A stretch of DNA of 64,000 bases, from the NCBI RefSeq assembly GCF_000002075.1, contig NW_004797572.1, forward strand, positions 421,828 to 485,827. The letters are read 5' to 3'. Origin of the DNA: Aplysia californica. Taxonomy: Eukaryota; Mollusca; Gastropoda; Aplysiida; Aplysiidae. The notes beneath the pieces were generated by a model, which was not told the DNA's origin, did not search any database, and saw only the letters and a list, made by a program, of their open reading frames with translations. Both the position numbers and the translations under genes were made by a program. Positions 24,608-33,874 of the stretch are shown here, one piece after another. How positions within the stretch are numbered: position 1 is the stretch's first letter; each line of letters starts with the position of its first letter.

Positions 24608-27600
24608 ACAGACACAGACAACATGTGCTTGTGTGGTAATACATCATTATTTGGAGAAAAAAATGCACAACCTCTACAGACATGCTTCAGTTCACACTCA
24701 TAGGCTACTTTCACTTTTTCTGCCACCCTTACATACATCAGCTCACTTGTTTTCCCTTTCTTTTCTAATCATTGTCATAAAGTCTTGGCATTTACTTTTC
24801 TCCTTAAGCAGCACTGTAATATTTAATGTTTTTTGCAAGGTTGGATCTTTCGTCAGATACCTGCTGTACTACACTTATAATATTATTTTCCAGAGTCGAG
24901 AAGCAGGCAAAATGATTGAAAAGCCTGTGACAAAGTGTGATAGTGCATCTCAGACTGACACTCACATCCTAGAATCCAACATTGTAAAGACATATGAGTG
25001 GAATGAGTGGGAGCTGCGGAGGAAAGCTATTAAACTGGTGAGATTTCTCAGGCTAAGTTTTCATTTAAAAAATGATCCTGTGTAACATTGGGAACTTTCT
25101 TAAAATAGAGGCTGGTATCTAATTTAGAGTGTTCTGGGATATCTTTGAAAGGCTGTGATGAATGTAAAATAGTACTCTTGAGACTGTCAGAGTTATTATT
25201 CTTTACCTTTAATGGCCCAATGAAAGAAAGTAGTTTCTTTGAGTTTGTATAATGTCAGTGGTTAAAAAGTCTCCCTACTATGACCACTAATCTGTTAATG
25301 GTGAGGCCCCTAGTGCACACTTCATCTAGCATGCAAACCAAGGGATCTTAGGTGCACAGGTCCAGAAGGCTTCTGGGAGCAGGGCTAAAAAAAGGATTAA
25401 GACCAATTTGATATGGCGATATGGAGTCGTGCAATAGAAGCCACAGAAAGTCATGTCTATAATATACAACATTATCATTTACTGACTGTTTGTCTTGTAC
25501 TGTTTTGATCATTGATAGAAAGTCATTGTGGACAATACTCTGTACTAAAAGTGAAATAATAAAGTTTTCAATAGTCAAATACTTTTTTCTGCTTTTCGTG
25601 CGATTTATACATTACAAATGCCTGTGTTCATAAGGACCCCATTTCAATATATTTCAGGCAAACTTGAGAACTAAGGTGACCCATGCTATGCAGACACATG
25701 GAAGCAACATGCGGCGAGACAATGAAACTCAAGTGTATCTGCCAAAGTAAGTGTCAGACTCATTGCCCAATGTCAACCGCTGAATACATTTGTCTATTTG
25801 AAAGATACATGCTGTTAGCAGTGAACACATAACAGCATACTTTCTCATTCTGCTCCACTCCCTGCTTTATGGTTTTGGCTGTTCTGTCCACATCTAATGC
25901 TAAGTGATACATAAAAAAGATAAATGGATTCGTGGCAGGTATTGCACACCTTTTGTATCAAAGCAGGCCCGTAATGCTTAGTTCATTCCTATGATAGCTA
26001 GCAAGTCATAATAACAATGCACTGTGTTTTAACTCACTTGAGCCAGTTCCTGTTACGAGACGCGAATGCCAGCCCGGTGGCCAGATCCCGCGTATATACA
26101 GCCTGCGCTTTATAGATTGATATCTATGGTGGGTTTTTTTTAAACAAGCAAGAGAAGTGCCAGCAGTTGACCCCCAATTTGTTTCATTTCGTGAAAAGTT
26201 TTATGAAGTTATACACGATACTTTTTTAGCTGTTACGGATTTAGTCAGGCACCCCTAAATTGCGATAGAAGCTCTGGGTACGGAAACAAAGTCGCAATCA
26301 TTTTTAGAGTGGAGATAGCCTCAAAAAGTCATAAATGAAACTTGTTTGAAGCATTTAAAAGGTCTGATTGTGAACTAAAAGTAGAAGGCTAAAGCTCCCA
26401 CAATGTCAGTCAAAACATACGAGAATTTAAGTTGCTAGATCTATGGACAGAGGATGTAGATCAGGCAATGAACAGTTGGAGTTGTAGGTTAGTGGAAGTG
26501 AAAGTAGGTATCAAAATAGCTTTCTTCTTCCGCCAAGTCTAATCTTAGGGATAAAATAAAAACTATTAGGACAAATTAGGTGCAATTTTCCGTTTCTGTG
26601 AGAGCGTTTCTTTCTTTTTTTTTGCATTTTATAAAATTAATAATAATATAATTATGATACTTTCACACTCTTTTTGTGGTTATGTTCCCCAACACTATCA
26701 GGCTGTATTGGTTGTTGGGTGAAAAATAGCTCGGGCTCATATGTGAGGTAATATTATGGCTCCACTGTATGTCAGGTCACTATAAGTAACCTTTTTGTTG
26801 AACTCACTTGAGCCTTTTCCCTTGTATTTACGAGATGCGCCGCTGGCCCATTGACTACGGGATGTGCTTTATCGATCGACATCTCCAGTGTTTTTCAGTT
26901 ACTAGATCTAGCTTCGGGAAGCGGCAAACCAACAGTTGAGCTGCTTGTTTCATTTCATTTAAAATTTGATGAAGTTTTGTGCCACACTTTTTTACCAGTC
27001 ACCCCCGCATTGCGATAGATGATTATATTGTAAATTGGGTGTGTTTTTTTAAATTGCGTCATTGTCATTTCAAAATATTGAAAAAATAAAAACTGTTCGG
27101 ACAAATCAGATGCAGTTTTTTTCGGGGAGAGTATTTCTTTCTTTCTTTAGTGTCGTTTTAAATATTTTATTATGATAGCTTTCAGTCTTTTTGTTGTTAA
27201 CGAATTAATATAGGCCTACCTCAAGACTGTCAGGCTGGGATGGTTGTTGGGTGAAATATAGCTCAGTTAGCTCAGTGAGTTAGTAAAAGAACTACCTTCA
27301 CAAATGTTAATAGAATCATGCATTTCCCATTCGCATGTGAAACCACAGAGTCCATAGCAGTCATCGTGCTAACACAAAGTGAACTAGCTACAGCATGAGG
27401 ATGGGAACATCCAGCCATGCCTTCTAATACTTTAATGGCTTCAGTGGCAATCTAGGGTCACACATAATGTCTAGCAGTGACATCGCTTAGATATGTGATC
27501 ATTGGAGTTTGTCCTCAAGCAAGATATGTTGACCGTAGCTGAAAAATAGGCTGCTGCTCAGAAGCCAACAGCAGTGCTATGCTACTGATTCAGTTTATGG

Positions 27601-29233
27601 TGTTACATTATTGATCACTATGCTGAATTTTTTTATACGGGTTCCCTTTGGGGGTCAATAATAAGGTTTTCCCTTCTTTCTTTCTTTTGTTTATGACACA
27701 GTAAAGGATACAATGCAAAACGTAGGAGAAGCCATAAAATAATATTCACCATTTGTTTTGCCTCTCTCACCCTGGTATTTGATATCTTCTCCACCTCCAG
27801 CCAGCTGTGTCTCACAAGCCTAAGACCTGCCTTTAAATTTAACTCCCAGGTGGATCTCTGCATTCCTCTCTTCCTCTTCTCCTTTGGGGGATCCATTTGA
27901 GGCTTTGTCATGTATTTAATAACATTTTTCCTTTTCAATTGGAAATGTTTGTGATAATTGTATTAAAAAAGGAACTGGTGATCCTGTGATCTTGACCCGT
28001 TGACTTATTTCAATCTTCAATAAGGATTTATATAATACATATTTGAATCACGTGTTTGGCAGTTTCAACATTAAACATTGGTTCATGCAATTTGACTTGC
28101 CTTGAAACAGGAGTCTTTGACCGAGTGGTTATGCCAAAGGCTCAGCTTTGTTTTCCCATGTAGGCTATATTTTTATGCTGATTGGTTTATCCCATAGTTT
28201 AATTCTTTCTGGATCAAACAGCCTACAACTACATAATACATATAATATAGATGTGGTGGGTTATAGAAGTCGCTTGATTTCATTTTGTAATTTTTATTTA
28301 AAAGTTACTCATTAACAGTTTGTTTCAATGATATTTTGATGGTCTCCTTTACACATCCATAAATCTTTGAAAAAAAAAACTGTCTAAGTGGCGAGGTTTC
28401 CATTGCTTATTTTCATTCAGTTGCTCACTCTATCATCATTTCAGAGTAAATGTTTCAAACCACACTCACACTTGGTCCCTGCTGTGCATTGTCAGCTGTA
28501 CTGTACATTTGGATCAATGTGTCGTGCTAGAGGGCAGGTCACCAGTGGTCTCCAGCTGTTACAGCTCTTTTTAACTTCTCGTGTCATAAGCAATTGCATT
28601 CTTATGCTGTTCAATAAGTATTCAAAGCATTGACACGCAAGACTGTTTTGACTTTTAAGTAACAATAAGGCTGGATCCTGCCTGTGGTTTCAGGGTCATA
28701 AAATGATCCACAGTGCATCAGCAAGAGGTCTGACCCCTTAAATAGGGATAAAAATACATGATCTTTTATGACTCAAATAGAGTAGGCGTACGTGTGTCGT
28801 TTTATGTTTAGTTTGTACCGGTATTTCAGTTGTCTTTCCTTCATCTCTTTTTACTTTTGTTCTCTCATCAATGGACCGAGTCTAGAGGGATGTTGAACAA
28901 CTCAACATTTTAAAATAACCAGAACTCTATTGATCTGTTTGTGGGGATCATCACAAATTTTGAGAAACAGTTAGGAAAGGGGAAAAACAGAATGTGTTAT
29001 GATAACCCTACCACATTTTTAATTGGGATTTCTCTTATGTCATCTCCAGAGACCAGAATACGCAGACCAAACGTGACAACTACAGTAACGTCTCCAAACC
29101 CCAAGTGTTCTTGGAGGGCTTACGAGGAGGTGGCATGTCCGTGCCCACTGCCATGAACAAGGTGGACCTCACCGTAGACGTGTCAGAGCCACCAATTGTC
29201 AGTCAGTACATGGTGCGGCCAAAAGAGCAATGA
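10500..29233 (+). CDS. CFAP206: Cilia- and flagella-associated protein 206 (15 coding exons)
   Basis: Axonemal protein; the family is known from FAP206/CFAP206 to sit on doublet microtubules and anchor radial spoke 2 and dynein c, needed for ciliary and sperm beating. Coding exons: 10500-10607, 11840-11923, 12942-13032, 13966-14154, 14424-14582, 15171-15376, 15713-15832, 16299-16403, 19461-19547, 20908-21012, 22410-22552, 23460-23559, 24894-25037, 25658-25746, 29050-29233. Every intron is GT-AG, phases agree throughout, and the sum is 1914 nt (637 aa plus stop; human about 622). Conserved blocks seen: AESVIKNIIREIAQEC (exon 1), KAVVLDPSNEF (2), MQVYFDMNYT (3), LLRSGLGSPTDI (4), MIVTGIRLFN and GGEGIDD (4-5), ATTQ (6), YEWNEWELRRKAIKLANLR (13-14), LEGLRGG (15). 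The ATG has A at -3 and aligns with the family start. Residues about 355-418 (exons 9-10) are the least conserved. No break was found, so it looks functional. Confidence 0.96.
10632..11106. mobile_element. MITE of the CAGGYGCTCGTC family, copy 1 (CFAP206 intron 1)
   Basis: Outer ends resemble TGTGTCGTGACGAGGTG and inner ends read CAGGTGCTCGTC at 10650 and GACGAGCACATG at 11075. Internal landmarks include GTCGCCAAACTTTGATGGCC and a conserved TTACCTCTGAAGCAAG. Copies at 13169-13608 and 39072-39500 share the same layout. C and G homopolymers have grown at about 10812-10836 and 10988-11005. No ORF. Confidence 0.75.
11967..12480. mobile_element. Partial pogo/Tigger-like element (one end only)
   Basis: Begins TA-CAGTCGAACCTGCCATGGGCCACC, the classic pogo/Tigger-type terminus next to a TA, followed by repeated CACCTGT-type subterminal sequence. 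No matching right end was found before exon 3, so the right border is a guess. It lies in CFAP206 intron 2. Confidence 0.45.
13169..13608. mobile_element. MITE of the CAGGYGCTCGTC family, copy 2 (CFAP206 intron 3)
   Basis: Left inner end CAGGCGCTCGTCAAAATA at 13190 and right inner end TTGACGAGTGCCTGATTTCA at 13575-13594 are inverted repeats, with weaker pairing extending outward to TGTG...CACA. The interior aligns with 10632-11106 and, inverted, with 39072-39500. Confidence 0.8.
14819..14946. repeat. (CA)n microsatellite
   Basis: Long, nearly uninterrupted CA dinucleotide tract in CFAP206 intron 5, with AAACACAC interruptions towards its right end. Apparent ORFs on both strands here are artefacts of the repeat. 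Confidence 0.95.
16458..18469 (-). mobile_element. DNA transposon fossil with RAG1-N-terminal-like zinc motif
   Basis: About 2 kb in CFAP206 intron 8. Possible inverted ends of about 23 bp: CACCGCTCTTTTAGTTGGCT at 16458 and, read inward from 18469, CAGCGATCTTTTAGTTAGTC. No target duplication was recognised. On the minus strand a cysteine pair ELCRVC (17907-17896) is followed after a frame change by YGIDVRDEDEQPYSANICVKC (codons ending near 17748, quoted here only as a pattern). Its IDVR-to-CxxC spacing of 19 residues equals that of the RAG1 N-terminal domain. A second minus-strand reading (17595-17209) and another with paired cysteines (17047-16799) continue the element but match nothing I know. 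It is frame-broken and has no recognisable transposase catalytic core. A ZAD-like zinc domain is the alternative reading. Confidence 0.5.
18490..18903. repeat. (CT)n / (TCTG)n microsatellite block
   Basis: More than 400 bp of CT dinucleotides with a TCTG tetranucleotide stretch near 18585-18630 and a shorter one at 18890-18903. It lies in CFAP206 intron 8 directly beside the RAG1-like fossil. All ORFs in it are low-complexity artefacts. Confidence 0.95.
19679..20078 (-). mobile_element. 5'-truncated RTE-like LINE with 15-bp target duplication
   Basis: The minus-strand reading 19956-19690 is the C-terminus of an RTE-type LINE (RWRWIGHVLSRE, TALHWTPEGRRKRGRPKVTW, WRSFVAALNARW). The 3' end carries an ACTT/AAGT tetranucleotide tail at 19679-19690. 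AGCATGCATCTTTAC occurs at 19664-19678 and again at 20079-20093 as a perfect target-site duplication, which fixes both borders. The intact duplication suggests a fairly young insertion. It lies in CFAP206 intron 9. Confidence 0.9.
22296..22347. repeat. Short direct repeat
   Basis: AGAAGGAGGATAAGTAGTTT occurs twice, at about 22296-22315 and 22328-22347, in CFAP206 intron 10, 60 bp before exon 11. Confidence 0.7.
23617..24420. mobile_element. Pogo/Tigger-like non-autonomous element (CGTTATAA type)
   Basis: Bounded by CAGTGGAGTCCACCTACAAC at the left and, read inward, CAGTGGAATCCTGTTATAAC at the right, each next to a TA (23615-23616 and 24421-24422). TA target duplication with CAGTGGAA-type ends is typical of pogo/Tigger members of the Tc1/mariner superfamily. 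The interior of about 800 bp carries no transposase. It lies in CFAP206 intron 12. Confidence 0.82.
24477..24606. repeat. (CA)n microsatellite, interrupted
   Basis: CA-rich tract with TACACA, GTCACA and AAACAAAC interruptions, in CFAP206 intron 12. Confidence 0.9.
26033..27283. mobile_element. Tandem pair of TTAACTCAC elements (piggyBac-like?)
   Basis: Copy A (26033 to about 26750) follows TTAA at 26029-26032 and starts CTCACTTGAGCC. Copy B (26800-27283) starts AACTCACTTGAGCC and ends GCTCAGTGAGTTA, the inverted form of its start. The two align by eye along their length: a dGATAGAT-type central block (GCGATAGA at about 26260 and 27014), then GGTTGTTGGGTGAAA near each right end. Terminal TTAA is degraded in copy B. 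It lies in CFAP206 intron 14. Confidence 0.6.
27620..27955 (-). mobile_element. LINE 3' end fragment (RTE-like C-terminus)
   Basis: The minus-strand reading 27938-27633 has the pattern PPKEKRKRGMQRSTWELNLK, HSWLEVEKI and CHKQKKERRE. This fits the degenerate C-terminal block that follows the reverse transcriptase in RTE-like LINEs (NPQGKRKRGRPxxTWRR then SWxQLEKxAxDR). It is short and decayed, in CFAP206 intron 14. Confidence 0.6.
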
Positions 29234-30500
29234 ACCCTTCCATAATGAACTCTTTGAGGTGGAATTTCTTTGATTTGTCAAAATAAGGATTTTGAGAAAC
29301 ACAATATTCATTCTGGGGAGAAAAGTACATCTTTAATAAGAAATCATGTAAAGTCAGCTGAGCAATAAAAATGAATGCCTCAGCCTTAAAAGACAGTCAA
29401 GCAACATTAGTCAGTTGTTGTTTTTTTTCCATTTTACAGACATTTACTTCTTGTTCTTTTTGCTTTTTAACTTTTCATGATTTTCCCATTTTGTAATCTG
29501 ACTGTGATGACAAACTGCTGCTATGCTACATCATCCCTTCTAGAGCAGCCCTAGGCTTAGGCTTATACATCTTTATAGTTTTCATTAAATTCTTGAAATA
29601 AAATAAGTGTTGGAACAACAATTTTGACAATTATTGATATAAAGCTCCCAGAGACCATTAAATATAAATGACTTCAGAAACAGGAACACTAGAGGTAACA
29701 AAATGGGTTAGCCTCTACCACACACTAAATTGCTCATCGAAATGTGTTTGAACAACATTAACCCCTTCATGACAGATCCCGTACACTGTTCCTGAAACAT
29801 CATGACCCAGGATGTTGTCCTCACGTACAATATGCGCTTTAAAACCATCTGACTTTGGCAATCATTTGGACCGTAAGACATGCACCATTTCTTTTAGCTG
29901 TGGTTACTTTGGCCTTGAAAACACTGTTAAAGATGAAACTACCAAATGTGCGTGGTGAGGTAAGGTGTCAAATTCTCTCCTTAGGATACGAAAGATGATT
30001 TGCAAATCCTTCACTGTCGAGAAGATTATATCAGAACTATCTGTTCTAAGATCATGATATAACATTCATTGGCGAAATCCATTGACACTACATTCTTAGT
30101 TCGATATAGTGACAAAGGTACCTTGACCACCACACTGTGAATTTCTCAGCACAGCTTTTGCTTCTAGATTTTTGTATGAAATATAAATAACTCTGATTGT
30201 ACTGGAGGACTAATATTATTAGGACCACATCATACTCTAAAAAATGTCACGAAAATTCAGTGTAATGGAATTAGCTTTGTGTTCCTAATTCTTAACAACT
30301 GGCACAAAAATTATGTTTTTGTGAAAAAAGTACTAAATCACGGTGGCTGAATATATGACCCCATTTTTATAGTATAGCCTTGTTTTAATACATGATATGT
30401 ACAGTACTGTACAGTACTGCTTGATTTTTGAAAGCCTCTTATGGACAATTCTTTTTTAATAATGTATTTCAGCACAATAAAAGTTGTATTTTGTTGAATG
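29234..30500 (+). other. CFAP206 3' UTR
   Basis: AATAAA signals follow the stop at 29364-29369 and at 30476-30481. The latter is followed by a T/G-rich stretch (TTGTATTTTGTTGAATG and TGTTTTGTTTG), which is the best downstream element, so I place the end of the transcript near 30500. Part of the UTR around 29758 begins TTAACCCCTTCATGAC and may be an inserted short repeat. Confidence 0.6.
30476..30481 (+). terminator. Likely CFAP206 poly(A) signal
   Basis: AATAAA with a GT-rich downstream element; an earlier AATAAA at 29364-29369 could be an alternative. Confidence 0.5.
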
Positions 30501-31857
30501 TATGTCCTGAGTGTTTTGTTTGTTTACTTCATATATACTGTGTTACTGCTCTATTTTTAGATAGCTAAAATAATTTGAATCTATTTCATGCACAAGAAGC
30601 CAATTTTTACTGCCATTATGATGAGATGGGGTATACTGTATACATACGTGTGGTATCAGTTGCGTATCTATGCTCAAGATGTATTTGGAGTGGCTAGTCG
30701 CCCGATCTGGGGTGGCTAGCATTTTGCTACATGAACGAATTCTGTCAATTATCCTGACACTTCTGGCCTGAGGGGATTTCTGCCCATGTTCCGTGTTCTG
30801 GCCCGGGGGGGGTTTCTCTCTCTTTCTCTCTCTCTNNNNNNNNNNNNNNNNNNNNNNNNNNNNNNNNNNNNNNNNNNNNNNNNNNNNNNNNNNNNNNNNN
30901 NNNNNNNNNNNNNNNNNNNNNNNNNNNNNNNNNNNCCCCCCTCTATCTTTTTCTCTCTCTGCTCACAGACAAAATTGTTCGCTTTCAACTCAGTGCTGGA
31001 ACATTTGTTTACACTCGTATCATGGGCCTCACGCGCTAAGACAAGTTCGCGCCCAAGTCTCGCTGTTGAAAAATGCAAGAAAAGATATATAATTTTTTTA
31101 CAATTTTCAAAAGAATGAAAATGAAGCAATTTTTTTCTCTCTTAAAAATGTTTGCTTTCTTAGCTTTTAACAATTGAACAGCTTGCCAACAATATGATCT
31201 TTTAACCCATTGACACACATCTGATACTTTATGGAATTGCATAACCTCCCACATCTTAATGGTTCAGGGAATGCAAAATCCATTGTATGAAAATGTTTTT
31301 AAGAGAAATAGACTATAAATCAATGTCTGTGATACTTATATATATCTATCCTTGCAGACATAATCACGGAATGTTTAGTCTTTAAATGGATCTACAATGG
31401 TTTTGAAGAGAATGTATTCAAAAGGATAGTGCAATAGCTTGATTGAAAATACCTTACAATTTTGTGTTATGTCTAGAAATTAAACTTCTTGGCTTCAGCA
31501 GACAACTAGTTGTCATATATCATTCTTTCCCTTCCACACTACACTTTTCAAATGTGTGTCGCCAGACCACCCATTTTATGGATGTGTGGTGTTAACTAGC
31601 TTTCTTAGTGACCCTATAAATCTTGCTAAACATAGAAAAATGCTGTTTCAAACTTTCAGATGGTGATATAGTCAGTTTTAACCCTCAACAGTCAAAAATA
31701 TATAGTTTGGGTACAAACTAAAGAAATACGCTGCAAAAGTTTTGGACTTGACATTGTTTGATTGTGATCAAGAATCAAAGAAGCAATTACCGCCAGCAAA
31801 GTCAATACAAAGGTGGGGAAAAAATTGTACTCATAAATATCAGAGGGACAGAAGATA
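30501..31857. other. Intergenic, includes assembly gap
   Basis: No gene seen. The 100 Ns at 30836-30935 are flanked by CT dinucleotide sequence on both sides, so the gap most likely hides a long (CT)n tract whose true length is unknown. Confidence 0.7.
30836..30935. other. Assembly gap (100 N)
   Basis: Exactly 100 Ns, a common placeholder for a gap of unknown size. CTCTCTCT lies on the left; CCCCCCTCTATCTTTTTCTC on the right. Confidence 0.98.
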
Positions 31858-32635
31858 GAGTGGAACTCGGATTCAACGAGCTCGGATTCAACGAGGATTG
31901 ATTCCCCGTTTATTTTCTTCTTTAAAATCAATAAAAATAACCCGGATTCAACGAGCACTTAAATCAGCTACTTCGGATTCAACGAGGTCGCTTCCACGGA
32001 GAACAGCCAGTGCGGACGTAGCTTTGCTCATTTTTCTCCCAAAACGAACTTTATCTATTCCGGGTAAACCATCCATTGCTTCTGCATCGTGAACCATTAT
32101 TCACTTGTCGATTGCATGCGACCAGTCAGCCGCCTTTTTTCAAACCAACACATGCGTTGTTGGCACGCGCACGTGTCTACTCTGACGCGTGTCGGGGTTG
32201 GATTGGGGGGGGGGGTACTACCGTCCGGGCATGGAATGTCGCAGATAAAAACGCGTCACAGTCTTTTTTTTTCCCTCGGCAACTGATCGTTATTACAATG
32301 ATAAGCTAGTCTTGACGTAGATCTACATAAATGAAGTGTACGCTGGTCTATGGAGTCAAAAGTTGCCGTATGCTAGGCTTTACACAGCAACACAAGTTTT
32401 TGGTAAACAATCGAGATTACACAGATGTGTGCATTTGAACGAATCGGTCTTTTTTTTTACGCGGCTCATAATATGCAGGCATTTCAGGCACTACTTGTGA
32501 CTTCTCTTTATACATTACTTGTTCAGTGCCTGTAATTATCTACACAAAACCTCGTGTTTGCTATTATAACGAACACTCGGATTCAACAAGATTTTAGGTC
32601 AGGCCCAGCGACCTCGTTGCATCCGAGTTCCACTG
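31858..32635. mobile_element. Pogo/Tigger-like element with GGATTCAACGAG repeats
   Basis: Left end GAGTGGAACTCGGATTCAAC after TA (31856-31857) and right end, read inward, CAGTGGAACTCGGATGCAAC are inverted repeats. The motif CGGATTCAACGAG recurs at the left (31868, 31883, 31941 and 31976 areas) and, as CGGATTCAACAAG, near 32579, forming subterminal repeats. No transposase ORF. An internal fragment recurs inverted at 7325-7670, and a short stretch resembles 58627-58690. Confidence 0.75.
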
Positions 32636-32639
32636 GATA

Positions 32640-33655
32640 ACGCAAAATTATCCCATTTTTTTCATTCTTTTTAACTACCCAGTATCAAGATTTGCTGACA
32701 TTAAATGAGCTTTACCAGATCACAAACAAGACACCTTGGTGAATCTTCAGGTTGTCTCATTTTTGTGGTCTGGCACTATGCTTTTTACAAAAACAGAATC
32801 TTGAAATGAGTAAGACGAAATTTAGTTTGTTTATAACTATAGTTTCATTAACCTCTTAATCCCCTTACAATGAAGGCGCACCTTGACAACAATCATCTGT
32901 AGCACACGTTCATCAGTGTGAAGAACAAGTGCAACATTATCAAGCAGAAAAAATCAGAGCACTAGTTTCTGTAAACAAGCCATTTATATGTTTTGATCAT
33001 CTTCTATACACTGATTTACTGAAGTACTCTCTCCCTGAACTTGGAACCTCAGGATGTCAGGATTTGGATAAAATTAGGGTCAGGCGCCTAGGGCTCAAAG
33101 GTTTCATCAAGTTTCACACTCCATTAAAATTAAACACAATAAAAATTGCTTCAAGGGTGGAATTTTCAGTCCTCAATGAGGATACCCAGCTGGGATGAAA
33201 CAAAAATAACAACAAACAGGACAATCTATTCAGCTTGCTCCAATATGAACTCATCACTTTGATGCCTCGGCCATAAACCAAAGTTTCAGCCACTTCCTGG
33301 GGTTCTTCTAACCTGCCTAATACATGATAGTCAATTGAAACAAATCTGATCAGAAGTAAATTTAATCATTCTGTCAGAAAAAAACCCAAAAGAAACAAGA
33401 ACCTTTATATTTCCCTTTATTCAAAAAAGTTAAGCCAAAACCATGACACACTAAAGAAAACCAACAGGTTATCACTGTAACTGTGAACATGACAAAGCCA
33501 AAGATTAATAACACTGCAATCTTCAAAATGAAAGATTACCAGAAACAAGCACCACAGTTTGCGGTTGTGTAAATGTAAAACATGAATCATTAAGTTCACA
33601 GTATGTTTGGATAGATATATAGATATAGGCAAGATTTTTTAATCAATTTTTAACG
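32640..33655. other. Intergenic, nothing recognised
   Basis: AT-rich sequence with only short unconvincing ORFs on both strands. No domain, repeat border or splice-linked exon was recognised. Confidence 0.5.
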
Positions 33656-33689
33656 TAGGTGATTTTTTGGCCCCTCGACACAATTCAGA

Positions 33690-33870
33690 TCATTTAGGAG
33701 GTGGGCTTCCGACCCTACTTATCATGGCCAACCGAGGCTGAGAGGGATACAGCATCCTAACAGAAGGACTGAAACACTCAGTAAAAGTTTCTTCCCACTT
33801 GGGAATTGAACTCATGTCTCCTGCAAGCAACAGTGAAGCACATAACCACTACACCAGTCACTGGTAGATA
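33690..33870 (-). repeat. tRNA-derived SINE-like sequence
   Basis: On the minus strand a tRNA-like head is visible: A-box-like TGGTGTAGTGGTTATGTGC (about 33865-33845) and B-box-like GAGTTCAATTCCC (about 33815-33800), about 40 nt apart as in RNA polymerase III promoters. It continues into non-tRNA sequence, so it is a SINE head or tRNA pseudogene, and it does not match the other SINE family here. Confidence 0.55.
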
Positions 33871-33874
33871 GGCA

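Noticed and set aside
24633-25085. 150-codon plus-strand ORF
   Set aside because: CFAP206 exon 13 (24894-25037) extended into both introns.
29758-31215. TTAACCC starts at 29758 and 31204, and another at 59221, as further piggyBac-like ends
   Set aside because: No matching inverted partner with TTAA could be found for any of them.
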